DNA from: Glaciihabitans sp.
GTDB lineage: Bacteria > Actinomycetota > Actinomycetes > Actinomycetales > Microbacteriaceae
Assembly: GCA_025465535.1 (NCBI GenBank)
Contig: JAODMY010000098.1
Coordinates: 29,938-93,937 of the forward strand
Length of the DNA stretch: 64,000 nt
Direction: 5' to 3'
The translations under genes and the position numbers were made by a program. Positions 1-8,226 of the stretch are shown here, piece after piece (within the stretch, counting starts at the first letter, position 1; every line of letters starts with the position of its first letter). A model generated the notes under the pieces. The model was not told where the DNA came from. It was given only the letters and a program-made list of their open reading frames with translations, and did no database searches.

Positions 1-1
1 G

Positions 2-1318
2 TCTGAGTGGATCCTGCTCGGCATCGGCATTCTGCTGACCATCGGCACGGGCTTCTTCGTCGCCTCGGAGTTCGCCCTCGTCAACCTCGATCGCTCAGAT
101 CTCGAGGTGCGGCAGGAGCGGGGTGAGCACAATCTTGGGATCACGATCCGCGCGCTCAAGATCACCTCGACCCACCTCTCGAGCGCTCAGCTCGGCATCA
201 CACTGACAACACTCCTCACCGGTTACACCCTCGAGCCGGCGTTCGCCGACTTCCTGACGCCGGCCCTCGGCGGCTGGGACTGGTCGAAGGCGGTCGTGGC
301 GGTGGTCGCATCCATCGTCGCGGTCGCGATTGCCACGTTGATCTCGATGATCCTCGGGGAACTCGTGCCGAAGAACATCGCGCTGGCGCTTCCGCGCGAG
401 ACCGGCAAGATCGTCATCCCGTTCCAGGTCGGCTTCACCTTGGTGTTCAGGCCTGCGGTGCGGCTGCTCGGGGCCACGGCCAACGGCATTCTTCGACTCG
501 TCGGAATCGAGCCGAAAGAGGAGTTGAGTTTCGCGCGCACCGCCGAGGAACTCACCTCCCTTGTGCGCAGATCCGCACGCGAGGGCAGCCTCGACAACGA
601 CACCGCGACCCTGCTCGCGCGCACGCTCGCATTTTCCGACCTGACCGCGCAGGATGTCATGACGCCTCGGCCGCGAGTCGCGAGCGTCGAGCGCACGGCG
701 TCCGCGCATGATGTCGTCCTGCTCGCGATCCGCACGGGCCTGTCGCGCTTCCCGGTGATCGATGAGGGCATCGACGATGTCGTCGGGCTGGTGCACGTCA
801 AGCAGGCCGTTGCGGTGCCGCGTGAGAAGCGCGGTGAGGTGCCGGTGACGGCGCTGCTGAGCGAGGCGCTGCGGGTTCCGGAGACCATGAAGCTCGACCT
901 GCTGCTCGGTGAGCTGCGCGGACGCGGTTACCAGATGGCCGTCGTGGTCGACGAGTACGGCGGAACCGCCGGGGTCGCAACCCTCGAGGACCTGGTCGAG
1001 GAACTCGTCGGTGAGGTCTCCGACGAGCACGATCGATCGAAGCCGGATGTCGTGCGCTCACGGGACTGGTTCACGTTCCCCGGCATCCTTCGTCCTGATG
1101 AACTGCTCGAGCGCACGAACGTGAATGTGCCGGAAGACGGACCATACGAGACTGTTGCGGGCTGGCTGATGAGCGAGCTCGGCCGACTGCCAGCCGTCGG
1201 CGACACCGTCACGGTCAACGGGGGAGAGTTTCGGATCGAGCGACTCGACGGTCGTCGCATCGATCGTGTGCGATACACGCCCAACACCCAACCTTCCGAG
1301 GGCGGTGACGGGCAGTGA
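2..1318 (+). CDS. CNNM/CBS-domain membrane protein (HlyC/CorC family), 5' end cut by window
   Basis: The reading frame is open from base 2, so the start lies upstream of the window. The visible part has the N-terminal CNNM (DUF21) membrane domain with the typical 'ASEFALVNLDR' segment, then a CBS pair beginning around 'AQDVMTPRPRV', and a C-terminal CorC/HlyC-type domain. 'VVVDEYGGTAGVATLEDLVEELVGE' spans the end of the CBS pair and is split here only as a description (key residues DEYGG, EDLVEE). Family members are thought to act in magnesium or cobalt transport; 'hemolysin' is a historical name. The stop overlaps the next gene start by 4 nt (GTGA), so the two are probably co-translated and may form a heteromer. 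The family call is firm; the substrate is inferred from the family only. Confidence 0.9.
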   Translation, partial: SEWILLGIGILLTIGTGFFVASEFALVNLDRSDLEVRQERGEHNLGITIRALKITSTHLSSAQLGITLTTLLTGYTLEPAFADFLTPALGGWDWSKAVVAVVASIVAVAIATLISMILGELVPKNIALALPRETGKIVIPFQVGFTLVFRPAVRLLGATANGILRLVGIEPKEELSFARTAEELTSLVRRSAREGSLDNDTATLLARTLAFSDLTAQDVMTPRPRVASVERTASAHDVVLLAIRTGLSRFPVIDEGIDDVVGLVHVKQAVAVPREKRGEVPVTALLSEALRVPETMKLDLLLGELRGRGYQMAVVVDEYGGTAGVATLEDLVEELVGEVSDEHDRSKPDVVRSRDWFTFPGILRPDELLERTNVNVPEDGPYETVAGWLMSELGRLPAVGDTVTVNGGEFRIERLDGRRIDRVRYTPNTQPSEGGDGQ

Positions 1319-2355
1319 GCGACTGGTGGGGCATCGGCTGGCTGGCGATACTTCTCGTCATCAACGCGTTCTTCGTCGGCGCCGAGTTCTCGATTATTTC
1401 GGCGAGGCGCTCGCAGATCGAGCCGCGTGCGGACCGTGGATCGCGCTCGGCGAAGACGGCGATCTGGGCCATGGAACACGCGACGCTCATGCTCGCGACG
1501 ACGCAGTTGGGCATCACCGTCTGCTCGCTGTTGATCCTGAATGTGTCAGAGCCGGCCATCCACGACCTGATTTCAAAGCCCCTGGATGCGCTCGGCTGGG
1601 CGGTCGAAGTCGTCGAGGTGCTGTCGTTCATCATCGCGCTGGTGATCGTGTCGTTCCTGCACGTCGTCGTCGGCGAGATGGTGCCGAAGAACCTTTCGTT
1701 CTCCGTGCCCGAGCGCGCGGTGCTCGTGCTTGCTCCGCCGCTCGTGTTCTTCGCGACGATCTTCCGGCCGATCATCGTGGCGCTGAATGCAACATCCAAC
1801 GGCATCGTTCGGCTCTTCGGGATCGTGCCTCGAAGCGAAGCGAACACCGCGTACACGGTCGATGAGGTGGCGAACATCGTCGCGCAGTCCACCCGCGAGG
1901 GAGTTCTGACCGACTACACCGGCACCCTCAGCGCCGCGTTCGAGTTCTCGACCAAGCGCGCGGAGGACGTCGCCATCGGCGTCGCCAAGCTCGTCACCCT
2001 TCCCGAGGATGCGACACCGGCCGACGTCGAGAAGGCCGTGGCCCAGCGCGGATTCTCGCGCTATGTCCTCGTGAACGAGGAGATGGAGCCGACCGGATAT
2101 CTTCACCTCAAGGACGTCATCGATCTCGACGAAGACGAATATCTCGAGCCCGTGCCGCCCAAGCGCATCCGCCAGCTCATCTCGATATTCCGTTCGACCG
2201 ACCTCGAGGATGCTCTCGCAACCATGCGTCGAACGGGCGTGCACGTCGCGCGCGTGTTCGATGAGGAGGGCGCGACCCGGGGTGCCCTGTTCCTCGAGGA
2301 CATCATCGAGGAACTGGTCGGCGAGGTTCAGGATGCGACCAGGCGGAATCCGTAG
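1315..2355 (+). CDS. CNNM/CBS-domain membrane protein, second of a pair
   Basis: A 346-residue protein starting at GTG 1315, overlapping the previous stop by 4 nt. It has the CNNM (DUF21) domain with several hydrophobic segments in residues 1-130, the conserved 'GEMVPKNLSFSVPERA' segment, and a CBS pair over roughly residues 200-335. It ends just after 'EDIIEELVGEVQDA', so it lacks the C-terminal CorC_HlyC domain that its upstream partner has. Paired long and short CNNM proteins are common in actinobacteria, and the coupling suggests joint function, probably divalent cation transport. The substrate cannot be read from the sequence. Confidence 0.9.
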   Translation: MSDWWGIGWLAILLVINAFFVGAEFSIISARRSQIEPRADRGSRSAKTAIWAMEHATLMLATTQLGITVCSLLILNVSEPAIHDLISKPLDALGWAVEVVEVLSFIIALVIVSFLHVVVGEMVPKNLSFSVPERAVLVLAPPLVFFATIFRPIIVALNATSNGIVRLFGIVPRSEANTAYTVDEVANIVAQSTREGVLTDYTGTLSAAFEFSTKRAEDVAIGVAKLVTLPEDATPADVEKAVAQRGFSRYVLVNEEMEPTGYLHLKDVIDLDEDEYLEPVPPKRIRQLISIFRSTDLEDALATMRRTGVHVARVFDEEGATRGALFLEDIIEELVGEVQDATRRNP

Positions 2356-3653
2356 GTCCCTGCTGACCTTCGCCACTAGTTCTGTCGTTGTGAGCTCAGG
2401 GCGATCGCGGCCAGAATCTTATCCACAGATTTGACTAAACCTTCGAAACTTTGTTCGAACTCTGCGAGAATGGGTTCATGGAAAACCTGGGTCTCGCGCT
2501 GGTGGAATCGGCTTCTGCCGTTGCCGCGCTTGGCTGTTCCCGGGCCGCGATCGAGTCGCTGGATGACGCGTCGGTTCTGGCCGGGATGACATTGGTGCGC
2601 GAGCACCAGCAGCACCTGCAGACCTACCAGTTGTGGCTCGCCGCCGCGATTTCGCGGCGGTCCGATCACGAGTTCGGCGACGGCGGGCTTGCTCGCAGGA
2701 ACGGCTCCGCGACACCGCGCGACCTGATCCAGCAGCTCACCGGTGCCAGCTTCATCGATGCCGCGAAGCTGGCCAACCTTGGGGCGATGGCGGTTGCCGC
2801 AGAGGATGCGGCCAAGATCGCCGCCGCGACCGCTGGCGGAAATGCTGGGGCGGTCGACGGTGGCTTCGAGACAGGAATCGCGCCGGTCGTGTCGGCATTG
2901 ACAGCGGGTGAGCTGTCGCTGGATGCGGCGGATGCGATCCGTCGAGGGCTCGGCCGTGCTGATGCTGCCGTCACCGACGAGCAATTGCGAGAGGCAGCCA
3001 TCGAGCTGGTCGCTCGGGCGGGTTTGGTGCCGCCAGAGGCACTGTTGCGGCTGGCGCGGCAGGCGCGCAACGACCTGGATCTCGCGGCAGTGGAGCGCGG
3101 GCAGAAGCAGCGTGCTGATCTTCGATACGTGCGCCGGTTACGTCGGGATGGGATGTGCGGCGGATCGTGGCTGCTCCCCGAAGAAGACGGCGGCCTCGAG
3201 ATCGACAACGCACTGCAGCTATTGCTCGCGAGCCGTACCGGCGGCCCACGGTTTCCCGCAACCGACCGCGACGGCAACCCGATCGATCGGTCGCGGGCTA
3301 ATGCAACCGCCGACGAGGTGTCCCCGGAATCGGCTCGCACGAACGAACAGGTTCTCGCTGACGGATTCGCACAGGTGTTCCACAACGGCATCACCGCCGA
3401 CCCGTCCGTCATCCCCGGCGCCCAGCGCGCGGCCGTGCGAGTGATTGTCACCGAGGAGGTGCTCGCTACCGGTCTTGACACCGGAGCCGGTGCTGGTGCT
3501 GGTGGCGGTGCTGGTGGCGGTGGCGGTGGCGATATTGGTACCTCCGGTGGTGGGGGTTCGGCGCTCCTCGAAGAGACCCTCACGGCAATCACGTTCGGCA
3601 AGCTTGCCGAGTACCTCTGTGAAGGCGGAACCGTTGACGTGATGTTCGACGGC

Positions 3654-3698
3654 ACCGATAGCACCGATAGCACCGATAGCACCGATGACACCGACGGC
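3654..3698 (+). repeat. 9-bp tandem repeat (ACCGATAGC)
   Basis: Three exact ACCGATAGC units and two diverged units run in frame and encode a Thr-Asp-Ser/Gly/Asp linker inside the DUF222-HNH gene. It probably forms a flexible, acidic linker before the HNH domain and may vary in length between strains by slippage. Confidence 0.85.
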
Positions 3699-3884
3699 AC
3701 AGACGACTCAGGCAATCGTGGCATTCTCAACGTCGGGCGCGAGCATCGGCTCTTTACCGCCCGGCAGCGAACGGCTCTTGCGGTCAGGGACGGCGGATGC
3801 CGGTTCCCCGGCTGCCAGAAACCCCCGTCCTGGACCGAGGCCCATCACGTCGAACACTGGGTTCGGGATCGCGGCAAGACAGAC

Positions 3885-3895
3885 ATCGCAAACGG
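3885..3895 (+). repeat. attL core (11 bp)
   Basis: ATCGCAAACGG, identical to 8023-8033. It codes for Ile-Ala-Asn-Gly in the frame of the broken HNH gene. To its left is HNH coding sequence; to its right (GACAAATCGCAAAT) is element DNA forming one arm of the reconstructed attP. Confidence 0.88.
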
Positions 3896-4008
3896 GACAA
3901 ATCGCAAATACATCCCCGATGTACATCGCGATAAGGAAGCGCAGGTGAAGAGTCGTGCCGCAGTGAGTTTAAGTCGTTCTTCGCAGTAAAGTTCAGTCGG
4001 AGGAACGA

Positions 4009-5289
4009 ATGACCACGACGCAACAAGTCAAGTCCAAGGCGGTCGTCTCAACCAGATCGACGCCAACGCGTGCGTCCACGAAGACAGCGGTGTCCCCGAC
4101 AGCAAAAACGCGAGAAAAGGACGAGTCGGTCTACATCGCTCGAATGGCGGTGGCGCTCCTTTGCATGCCTGACAAAACCGAACCGCTTTTCACAGTTCCG
4201 GCTGCTCGACTGCTTGCGTCAGAGGTAGAGCTCAAATTTCGCGAGGCACTCAAAGGCGACCTACGTGTCTTGGACGTGCTCCTGCCCGGCGATAAGGACG
4301 AGGATACGGACAACGCTACGGTCATGCGGTATCTGCAGATGGACGAGAGCGAATCCAACATTCAGGACGCGGTGAGACGAGTCCCCGTCATGCGCCTGAA
4401 CTCTCCGATCAGATTTCGCGTGCGCGTACCAGCAAAGAACCAGCCGAAGTATCGGAGTCGCGACGATGTCCCATCGGACGACTATCTCGTGTGGTGGAAC
4501 GGGATCGTCGTGGTCGTTCAATGGGAAATGAAAGAACCACGTGCGACGGGCTCTGGCGGGCACATAGTTCTGCAGATACTGGAAGAAGTCGGTTCGAAGG
4601 TCGGACACCCGGTAGAAATAGTGCCTTGTTCGACAGGCTGTCACCATAGATTCATCCACGGTGACTTCGTAACGTTTGCAGGTACCAAAGCACCGGATCA
4701 CTTTTACATATCTGGGGAAACGCCTGTCGGAAAGACCGTCATAACGCCGTTCGTTAAGCCGGCGAACGATCTGACCGCGCTAAATCAGGCGTCAGGCTTG
4801 ACGGAAACCTTGATCGAGTACTTCGCGCGGGCAAAGACGTTTCTCGACGCGATTTGGTTCTTGGAGCATCGAGCGCGAGACGGCTCCGACAAGATATTGG
4901 AGATTGCGTATGCGCGCGCGCGAAAGCGTAGATTCCCGCATCTCTTGGGCTGGACGGCCGATACGTTCGCTCTAATCGGCTCGCGCCGTGAGACGAAAGC
5001 GTTGGTTGCAGAGTTATGGCTTGCACTCATCTCAATCGACAACTTCAAAGTCAACTGGCGTACGAGCGAAACTAGCTTTCGGCACCAGCTCGATGACACT
5101 CCGTTGGCTGCCCTTGATGAACTGTTTGATACGGGTCGAGCATATGTTGAAAGTCTTGACCTCGATCTAATCCGCTCGTCCTTGCAGGAGGTCAGTACTC
5201 GAATGGATGGCCGAATGATTGCAATAGCGACCATCGCAGGTGGCATCGCCGGAATCGCGGGCGCCGCGCTAGCGGCGCTCTTTACTTGA
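4009..5289 (+). CDS. Unrecognised 426-residue protein with C-terminal membrane segment (element cargo)
   Basis: Starts at ATG 4009 with a strong ribosome-binding site (CGGAGGAACGA just upstream). I do not recognise the family. Residues 1-40 are Thr/Ser/Lys-rich and likely disordered. Residues 41-400 look soluble, with a Cys-x3-Cys-His-His cluster (207-213). The hydrophobic stretch 'GIVVVVQW' is followed by E173-M-K175 and preceded by D157-D158, which loosely resembles the D...ExK arrangement of PD-(D/E)xK nucleases but is not enough for a call. Residues 404-425 form a Gly/Ala-rich single membrane helix ending the protein. Base composition is visibly less GC-rich than neighbouring genes, a sign of foreign origin. 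Its position between attL and rep is that of a cargo gene; a defence or superinfection-exclusion role is possible but unproven. Confidence 0.85.
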   Translation: MTTTQQVKSKAVVSTRSTPTRASTKTAVSPTAKTREKDESVYIARMAVALLCMPDKTEPLFTVPAARLLASEVELKFREALKGDLRVLDVLLPGDKDEDTDNATVMRYLQMDESESNIQDAVRRVPVMRLNSPIRFRVRVPAKNQPKYRSRDDVPSDDYLVWWNGIVVVVQWEMKEPRATGSGGHIVLQILEEVGSKVGHPVEIVPCSTGCHHRFIHGDFVTFAGTKAPDHFYISGETPVGKTVITPFVKPANDLTALNQASGLTETLIEYFARAKTFLDAIWFLEHRARDGSDKILEIAYARARKRRFPHLLGWTADTFALIGSRRETKALVAELWLALISIDNFKVNWRTSETSFRHQLDDTPLAALDELFDTGRAYVESLDLDLIRSSLQEVSTRMDGRMIAIATIAGGIAGIAGAALAALFT

Positions 5290-5654
5290 ATTAGCAACAT
5301 AACTCGGGAGCCCGGCAGGGCGATCGAGGGCAAGTGATTGAGGCGCCGAAGGCGGCGAAATCGCGCGGCAGGAAATGGGGGGGGGTAGACGGGGGTAATG
5401 ACATGCGTGTAGTTCCCCGCTATAAATGACATAGAGCAAGTCACGGATGCTGCACAGTGTGCCGCTATTTTACAAAAGGTATGAGGGGCCCGGTTTCGGG
5501 CCGAGCGGCGCTAGAAGGCCAGTGTCCCCCGCTCGAACCAGATCGATGAAGAGGCCAGACCCGGTTGAATTCCGGGCACTGAAGCAGCGCGCGGTCTCCT
5601 CGGTGATTGTCGTTGAGTTCAGTGATTCCTGTCGGCATCTAACTCTGGGCTTCA
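5290..5654. other. 365-bp gene-free stretch upstream of rep; candidate replication origin or leader
   Basis: No convincing gene. It contains a 9-G run and a 5-G run (5377-5395), an AT-rich patch around 5418-5480, and a perfect 6-bp stem with a 4-nt loop, GGCCCG-GTTT-CGGGCC (5487-5502). HUH initiators nick at a hairpin-associated site, often near their own gene, so this is the best candidate origin region of the element. The nick site is not identified. Confidence 0.35.
5487..5502. other. Short hairpin upstream of rep
   Basis: GGCCCGGTTTCGGGCC forms a perfect 6-bp stem with a GTTT loop. It could be part of a rolling-circle origin, or a terminator or leader hairpin for the rep transcript. No T-run follows on the + strand. 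Confidence 0.45.
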
Positions 5655-6434
5655 ATGCAATCTCTTTCAGCGCCTTCGACTCTCGCGCAGTTGTCGCGTC
5701 CGGATGCCGGATGGATGTTCTCGCTTTATCCGGATGCGGGGGAGGGCGGCGGTTCGTTCCGTAGCTCGATCCGGCGGGTTCCAAGCTATGTCTCGCGGGG
5801 TTTCGCGGCTGCCCCTGAGCGGTCAATGGCTGAGGCTGGCAGGCGTGCACGCGGTCGGCTGCGCCGGTATTGTGCCGCGAACCGGTTGAACCGGCTTGGC
5901 ACGCTGACCTATCGGGGTGACGGATGTCACGATCCTGAACTGGTGCGTGCACATCTGGGCGATTTCTTCCGTGGGTTGCGGGTGGCGACCGGTGGCAAGG
6001 CGTTCCCGTATGTGTGGGTGCCGGAGTGGCACAAGACTGGGCACGGATTGCATGCCCATTTCGCGGTCGGCCGATATGTCAATCGTTCGCTGATCGCGTC
6101 GGCGTGGGGCCACGGCTTTGTGCACATCAAGATGCTTGGCGATCTCCCGGTGGGGTCGGGGGCACTGTCAGAGGCACGCCGAGCGGCGGGATATCTGTCG
6201 AAGTATGTGGCGAAGACTTTCACTGATCCGACCACACGCGTGTTGGGGCTGCACCGGTACGACGTAGCGCAGGGTTTCAAACCGCGCCCGGTGGCGCTGT
6301 CAGGTCGCAGCTCCGATGATGTCCTGTCGCAGGCATCGGCGGTGCTGGGATCGGGGCCGTCGTTCGAATGGTCGTCTTCTTCGGTGAAGGACTGGCAAGG
6401 GCCACCGTCGATTTGGGCACAGTGGGGTGCCTGA
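5655..6434 (+). CDS. HUH-type rolling-circle replication initiator
   Basis: A 259-residue protein with the order of motifs expected of an HUH endonuclease: a motif-1-like 'LGTLTYRG' (residues 81-88), the metal-binding motif 'HGLHAHF' with H133-A-H135, and the nicking tyrosine motif 'GYLSKYVAK' (Y180-x2-K183 and Y184-x2-K187). It would nick one strand at the element origin, attach through the tyrosine and prime rolling-circle replication, presumably of the excised circle. ATG 5655 is the longest start; M21 or M58 are alternatives because the first 50 residues are not conserved-looking. The stop overlaps the start of the next small gene (ATGA). Confidence 0.8.
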   Translation: MQSLSAPSTLAQLSRPDAGWMFSLYPDAGEGGGSFRSSIRRVPSYVSRGFAAAPERSMAEAGRRARGRLRRYCAANRLNRLGTLTYRGDGCHDPELVRAHLGDFFRGLRVATGGKAFPYVWVPEWHKTGHGLHAHFAVGRYVNRSLIASAWGHGFVHIKMLGDLPVGSGALSEARRAAGYLSKYVAKTFTDPTTRVLGLHRYDVAQGFKPRPVALSGRSSDDVLSQASAVLGSGPSFEWSSSSVKDWQGPPSIWAQWGA

Positions 6435-6718
6435 TGAGCGTGGATCGCGAAGCGGTGCGGGCATGGCTCGAAGCTTCCTGCCGTACGCAGGGTGTCCCGG
6501 TGCTGGTCACCGATGCTGGGGTCGTGTCGCAGGTGCGGACACTGCTGGCCGGTCGGGATGCTGCGGGGATTCGCGGAGCGGGTCCCGCAGCGCCCGCCCG
6601 GTCAGTGGCTCCACGTCGGCACGATTCGGGACGGGTCAACGCCTTGGGCCCCTTGGACGCCCGGGCCGATGGTGGCGAAATCGAGGACGGCTCCCACGAT
6701 CGCCGCTTGGCGGGATAG
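6434..6718 (+). CDS. Small hypothetical protein coupled to rep
   Basis: A 94-residue frame from ATG 6434, overlapping the rep stop by ATGA. Residues 1-45 (REAVRAWLEASC..GVPVLVTD) look like an ordered helical and strand segment, and the rest is Gly/Ala/Arg-rich. Its last 117 bp run antisense to the 3' end of the recombinase gene. Coupling to rep and a plausible N-terminal half support a real gene, but the C-terminal half may only reflect the opposite strand. Function unknown. Confidence 0.5.
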   Translation: MSVDREAVRAWLEASCRTQGVPVLVTDAGVVSQVRTLLAGRDAAGIRGAGPAAPARSVAPRRHDSGRVNALGPLDARADGGEIEDGSHDRRLAG

Positions 6719-8011
6719 GTTCAGGGTCGACCAGCTCGTGCGGAGCGCGTCACCATTGCCGACTAGCCCGGTGAGGGCGCTGTGCCCGGTGAGCTGGTCA
6801 ATCTGACGGCTGATGTTGTAGATGCGGGCCTCGATTGGTTCCCGTGCGACCTTCCACTCTGCCGGGGAAATCTCCCGGTTGCCCATCATCCCGGCAAGTT
6901 CGGCCATGAGCGCCTGGTCGGATTGAAGCTCGAGCAGTAGCGCCGCATGTCGGTCGTCGGCGGCGGCCCGGCCCGCGAGAGCGTCGGCCATCGCAGGGCT
7001 GTCGAGTCGGATCAGTACCGCCTCGGCGATCCATTCCTCGACTGGCGCGGCCACGATCGTCAATCTGCCGCAGCCACCATGATCTGGGCCCGACATGCAG
7101 ACGTATCGGCGCCGTTCGCCGCGCACGGAACTGAAGAGCTTGTTGCCACACTTCCCACACCGCAGCATCCCCGACAAGAGGTAGCGTCGGGCCACACGCC
7201 GCCCGGTGCTTGCCTTCCGCGCGAACGCTGCAACAAGTTGCTCGTGGGTTGCGGGTGTGATGATCGCGGGCCATACGGCCGTCGCGACAACGACGCCGTT
7301 GTGAGCGCGTAACCCCGCGATGCGGGGGTTGGTGAGCGTCTGTCGGAGGGTGGTCGTCCGCCACGGCAGCCCGGCGACCGACAGCACGCCCTGATCCTGC
7401 AACCACCCGGTTAGCGACATCAGGGACTCGCCCGCGAGGTAGCGGTCGGCAAGTTGCCGGATCACCGTCGCCTCAGACTCCACGACCGTCAACTGATCCT
7501 TCTCGTATCCGAAAGGCCGCAGATGGCCGCCGTTGGGTTTGCCCGCCTCGGCAGTTTCTTGCGCCTTCCGTTTCAGCCGGGCCGACTTCCGGGCCGATTC
7601 CTTCGCCGCCACGATCGACAGAATCCGGGCCATGAACAGGCCATCGTCGTTACCTAAGTCGATATCCGCGGTAACGGTGGCGAACTGTTGCAATCCAGCC
7701 CGCTCACACACCTGCACGAACTGCTCAAGCTCGATCGGTCGTCGGGTCAACCTGTCCGTGTGATAAACGACAACCGCGTCACGCTGACCCGCCTCGATGT
7801 CCTCGATCATCCGCTGGTAGCTCGGGCGACGCTTGCCCTTGTAGGCGGAAATGTCGTTGTCGACGTACTCCTCAGCGACGATCCACCCGCGTTTCGCAGC
7901 AAGGGTTCGGCAGTCGTCGAGCTGGCGCTCGACGCCTAATCCTTCGCCCGTTGCGTCGCGGGAAATGCGGGCATAAATCGCGGCACGAACGGGAATCTGC
8001 ATGGGGGTCAT
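6602..8011 (-). CDS. Large serine recombinase (integrase) of the element
   Basis: About 469 residues from ATG 8011 (MTPMQIPVRAAIYARISRD); ATG 8002 is also possible. The N-terminal resolvase domain has the catalytic serine in 'YARISRD' and the 'YHTDRLTRRP' segment. A recombinase domain follows (about 165-270), then a zinc ribbon with CGKC and two later cysteines (about 295-330), and a tail ending in the typical 'DPSRIVPTW'. It should join attP to attB at the ATCGCAAACGG core; excision usually needs a partner directionality factor, which is not obvious here. The start sits about 11 bp from attR with no ribosome-binding site in that space, so expression may be leaderless or driven across the junction. 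Confidence 0.93.
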   Translation of the reverse strand: MTPMQIPVRAAIYARISRDATGEGLGVERQLDDCRTLAAKRGWIVAEEYVDNDISAYKGKRRPSYQRMIEDIEAGQRDAVVVYHTDRLTRRPIELEQFVQVCERAGLQQFATVTADIDLGNDDGLFMARILSIVAAKESARKSARLKRKAQETAEAGKPNGGHLRPFGYEKDQLTVVESEATVIRQLADRYLAGESLMSLTGWLQDQGVLSVAGLPWRTTTLRQTLTNPRIAGLRAHNGVVVATAVWPAIITPATHEQLVAAFARKASTGRRVARRYLLSGMLRCGKCGNKLFSSVRGERRRYVCMSGPDHGGCGRLTIVAAPVEEWIAEAVLIRLDSPAMADALAGRAAADDRHAALLLELQSDQALMAELAGMMGNREISPAEWKVAREPIEARIYNISRQIDQLTGHSALTGLVGNGDALRTSWSTLNLSRQAAIVGAVLDFATIGPGVQGAQGVDPSRIVPTWSH

Positions 8012-8022
8012 ATTAGCAATTG

Positions 8023-8033
8023 ATCGCAAACGG
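8023..8033 (+). repeat. attR core (11 bp)
   Basis: ATCGCAAACGG, identical to 3885-3895. Element DNA (ATTAGCAATTG) lies to the left, and the restored HNH frame (CCTGCTGCTCTGCCGG) continues to the right. Confidence 0.88.
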
Positions 8034-8226
8034 CCTGCTGCTCTGCCGGTACCACCACATGCTGATCCATAACAACGGCTGGGAGGTCCGGCGCGGTGAC
8101 GACCGAAGCCGCAGCTCCTATTGGCTCAAACCTCCGCCGAGTATCGACCCGAGGCAGGAGTTGATCGAAATGCGCAGCAGGAACCCGCTGCTCACGGCGG
8201 CGCGCCAGATCCAGGATGCGGGCTGA
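8023..8226 (+). pseudogene. DUF222-HNH endonuclease, 3' part
   Basis: Sixty-seven codons and a TGA in the same phase as the 5' part at 2478-3884. It encodes IANGLLLCRYHHMLIHNNGW and a short tail, the cysteine/histidine half of an HNH domain. It has no start of its own at the junction. Together with the 5' part it makes a 545-residue protein, a usual size for DUF222-HNH proteins. It is intact apart from the insertion, so precise excision should restore the gene. Confidence 0.9.

Larger units (their letters stand above)
2478..3989 (+). pseudogene. DUF222-HNH endonuclease, 5' part, interrupted by an integrated element
   Basis: This is the N-terminal 478 codons of a DUF222/HNH endonuclease-type protein followed by a foreign tail. 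ATG 2478 (MENLGLALVES) is preferred over TTG 2451. Residues up to about 330 look like DUF222. A Gly-rich stretch (3480-3560) and a Thr-Asp-Ser repeat follow. The HNH domain begins with 'RDGGCRFPGCQKPPSWTEAHH' split as RDGGCRFPGC and the catalytic AHH. At 3885 the frame enters an element and reads about 30 unrelated residues to a TAA at 3987-3989. The missing half (CRYHHMLIHNNGW) lies at 8023-8226 in the matching frame. As integrated, the zinc-binding second half of HNH is lost, so the product should not be an active nuclease. Confidence 0.9.
3885..8022. mobile_element. 4.1-kb serine-recombinase integrative element inserted in a DUF222-HNH gene
   Basis: The element is bounded by the direct repeat ATCGCAAACGG at 3885-3895 and 8023-8033. 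Removing one repeat and the DNA between restores one continuous reading frame across the HNH motif (KTDIANG joined to LLLCRYHHM). Contents, left to right: a 426-residue unknown protein (+), an HUH replication initiator (+), a small coupled ORF (+) and a serine recombinase (-) whose start is about 11 bp from the right repeat. No conjugation, FtsK-like or phage structural gene is present, so transfer would depend on a helper or transformation. It resembles a small integrative plasmid or phage-satellite-like element. The boundary is read directly from sequence; mobility is inferred. Confidence 0.9.

Noticed and set aside
2451..2477. Longer start (TTG 2451) for the DUF222-HNH gene
   Set aside because: ATG 2478 gives a usual N-terminus (MENLGLALVES); the TTG has no ribosome-binding site.
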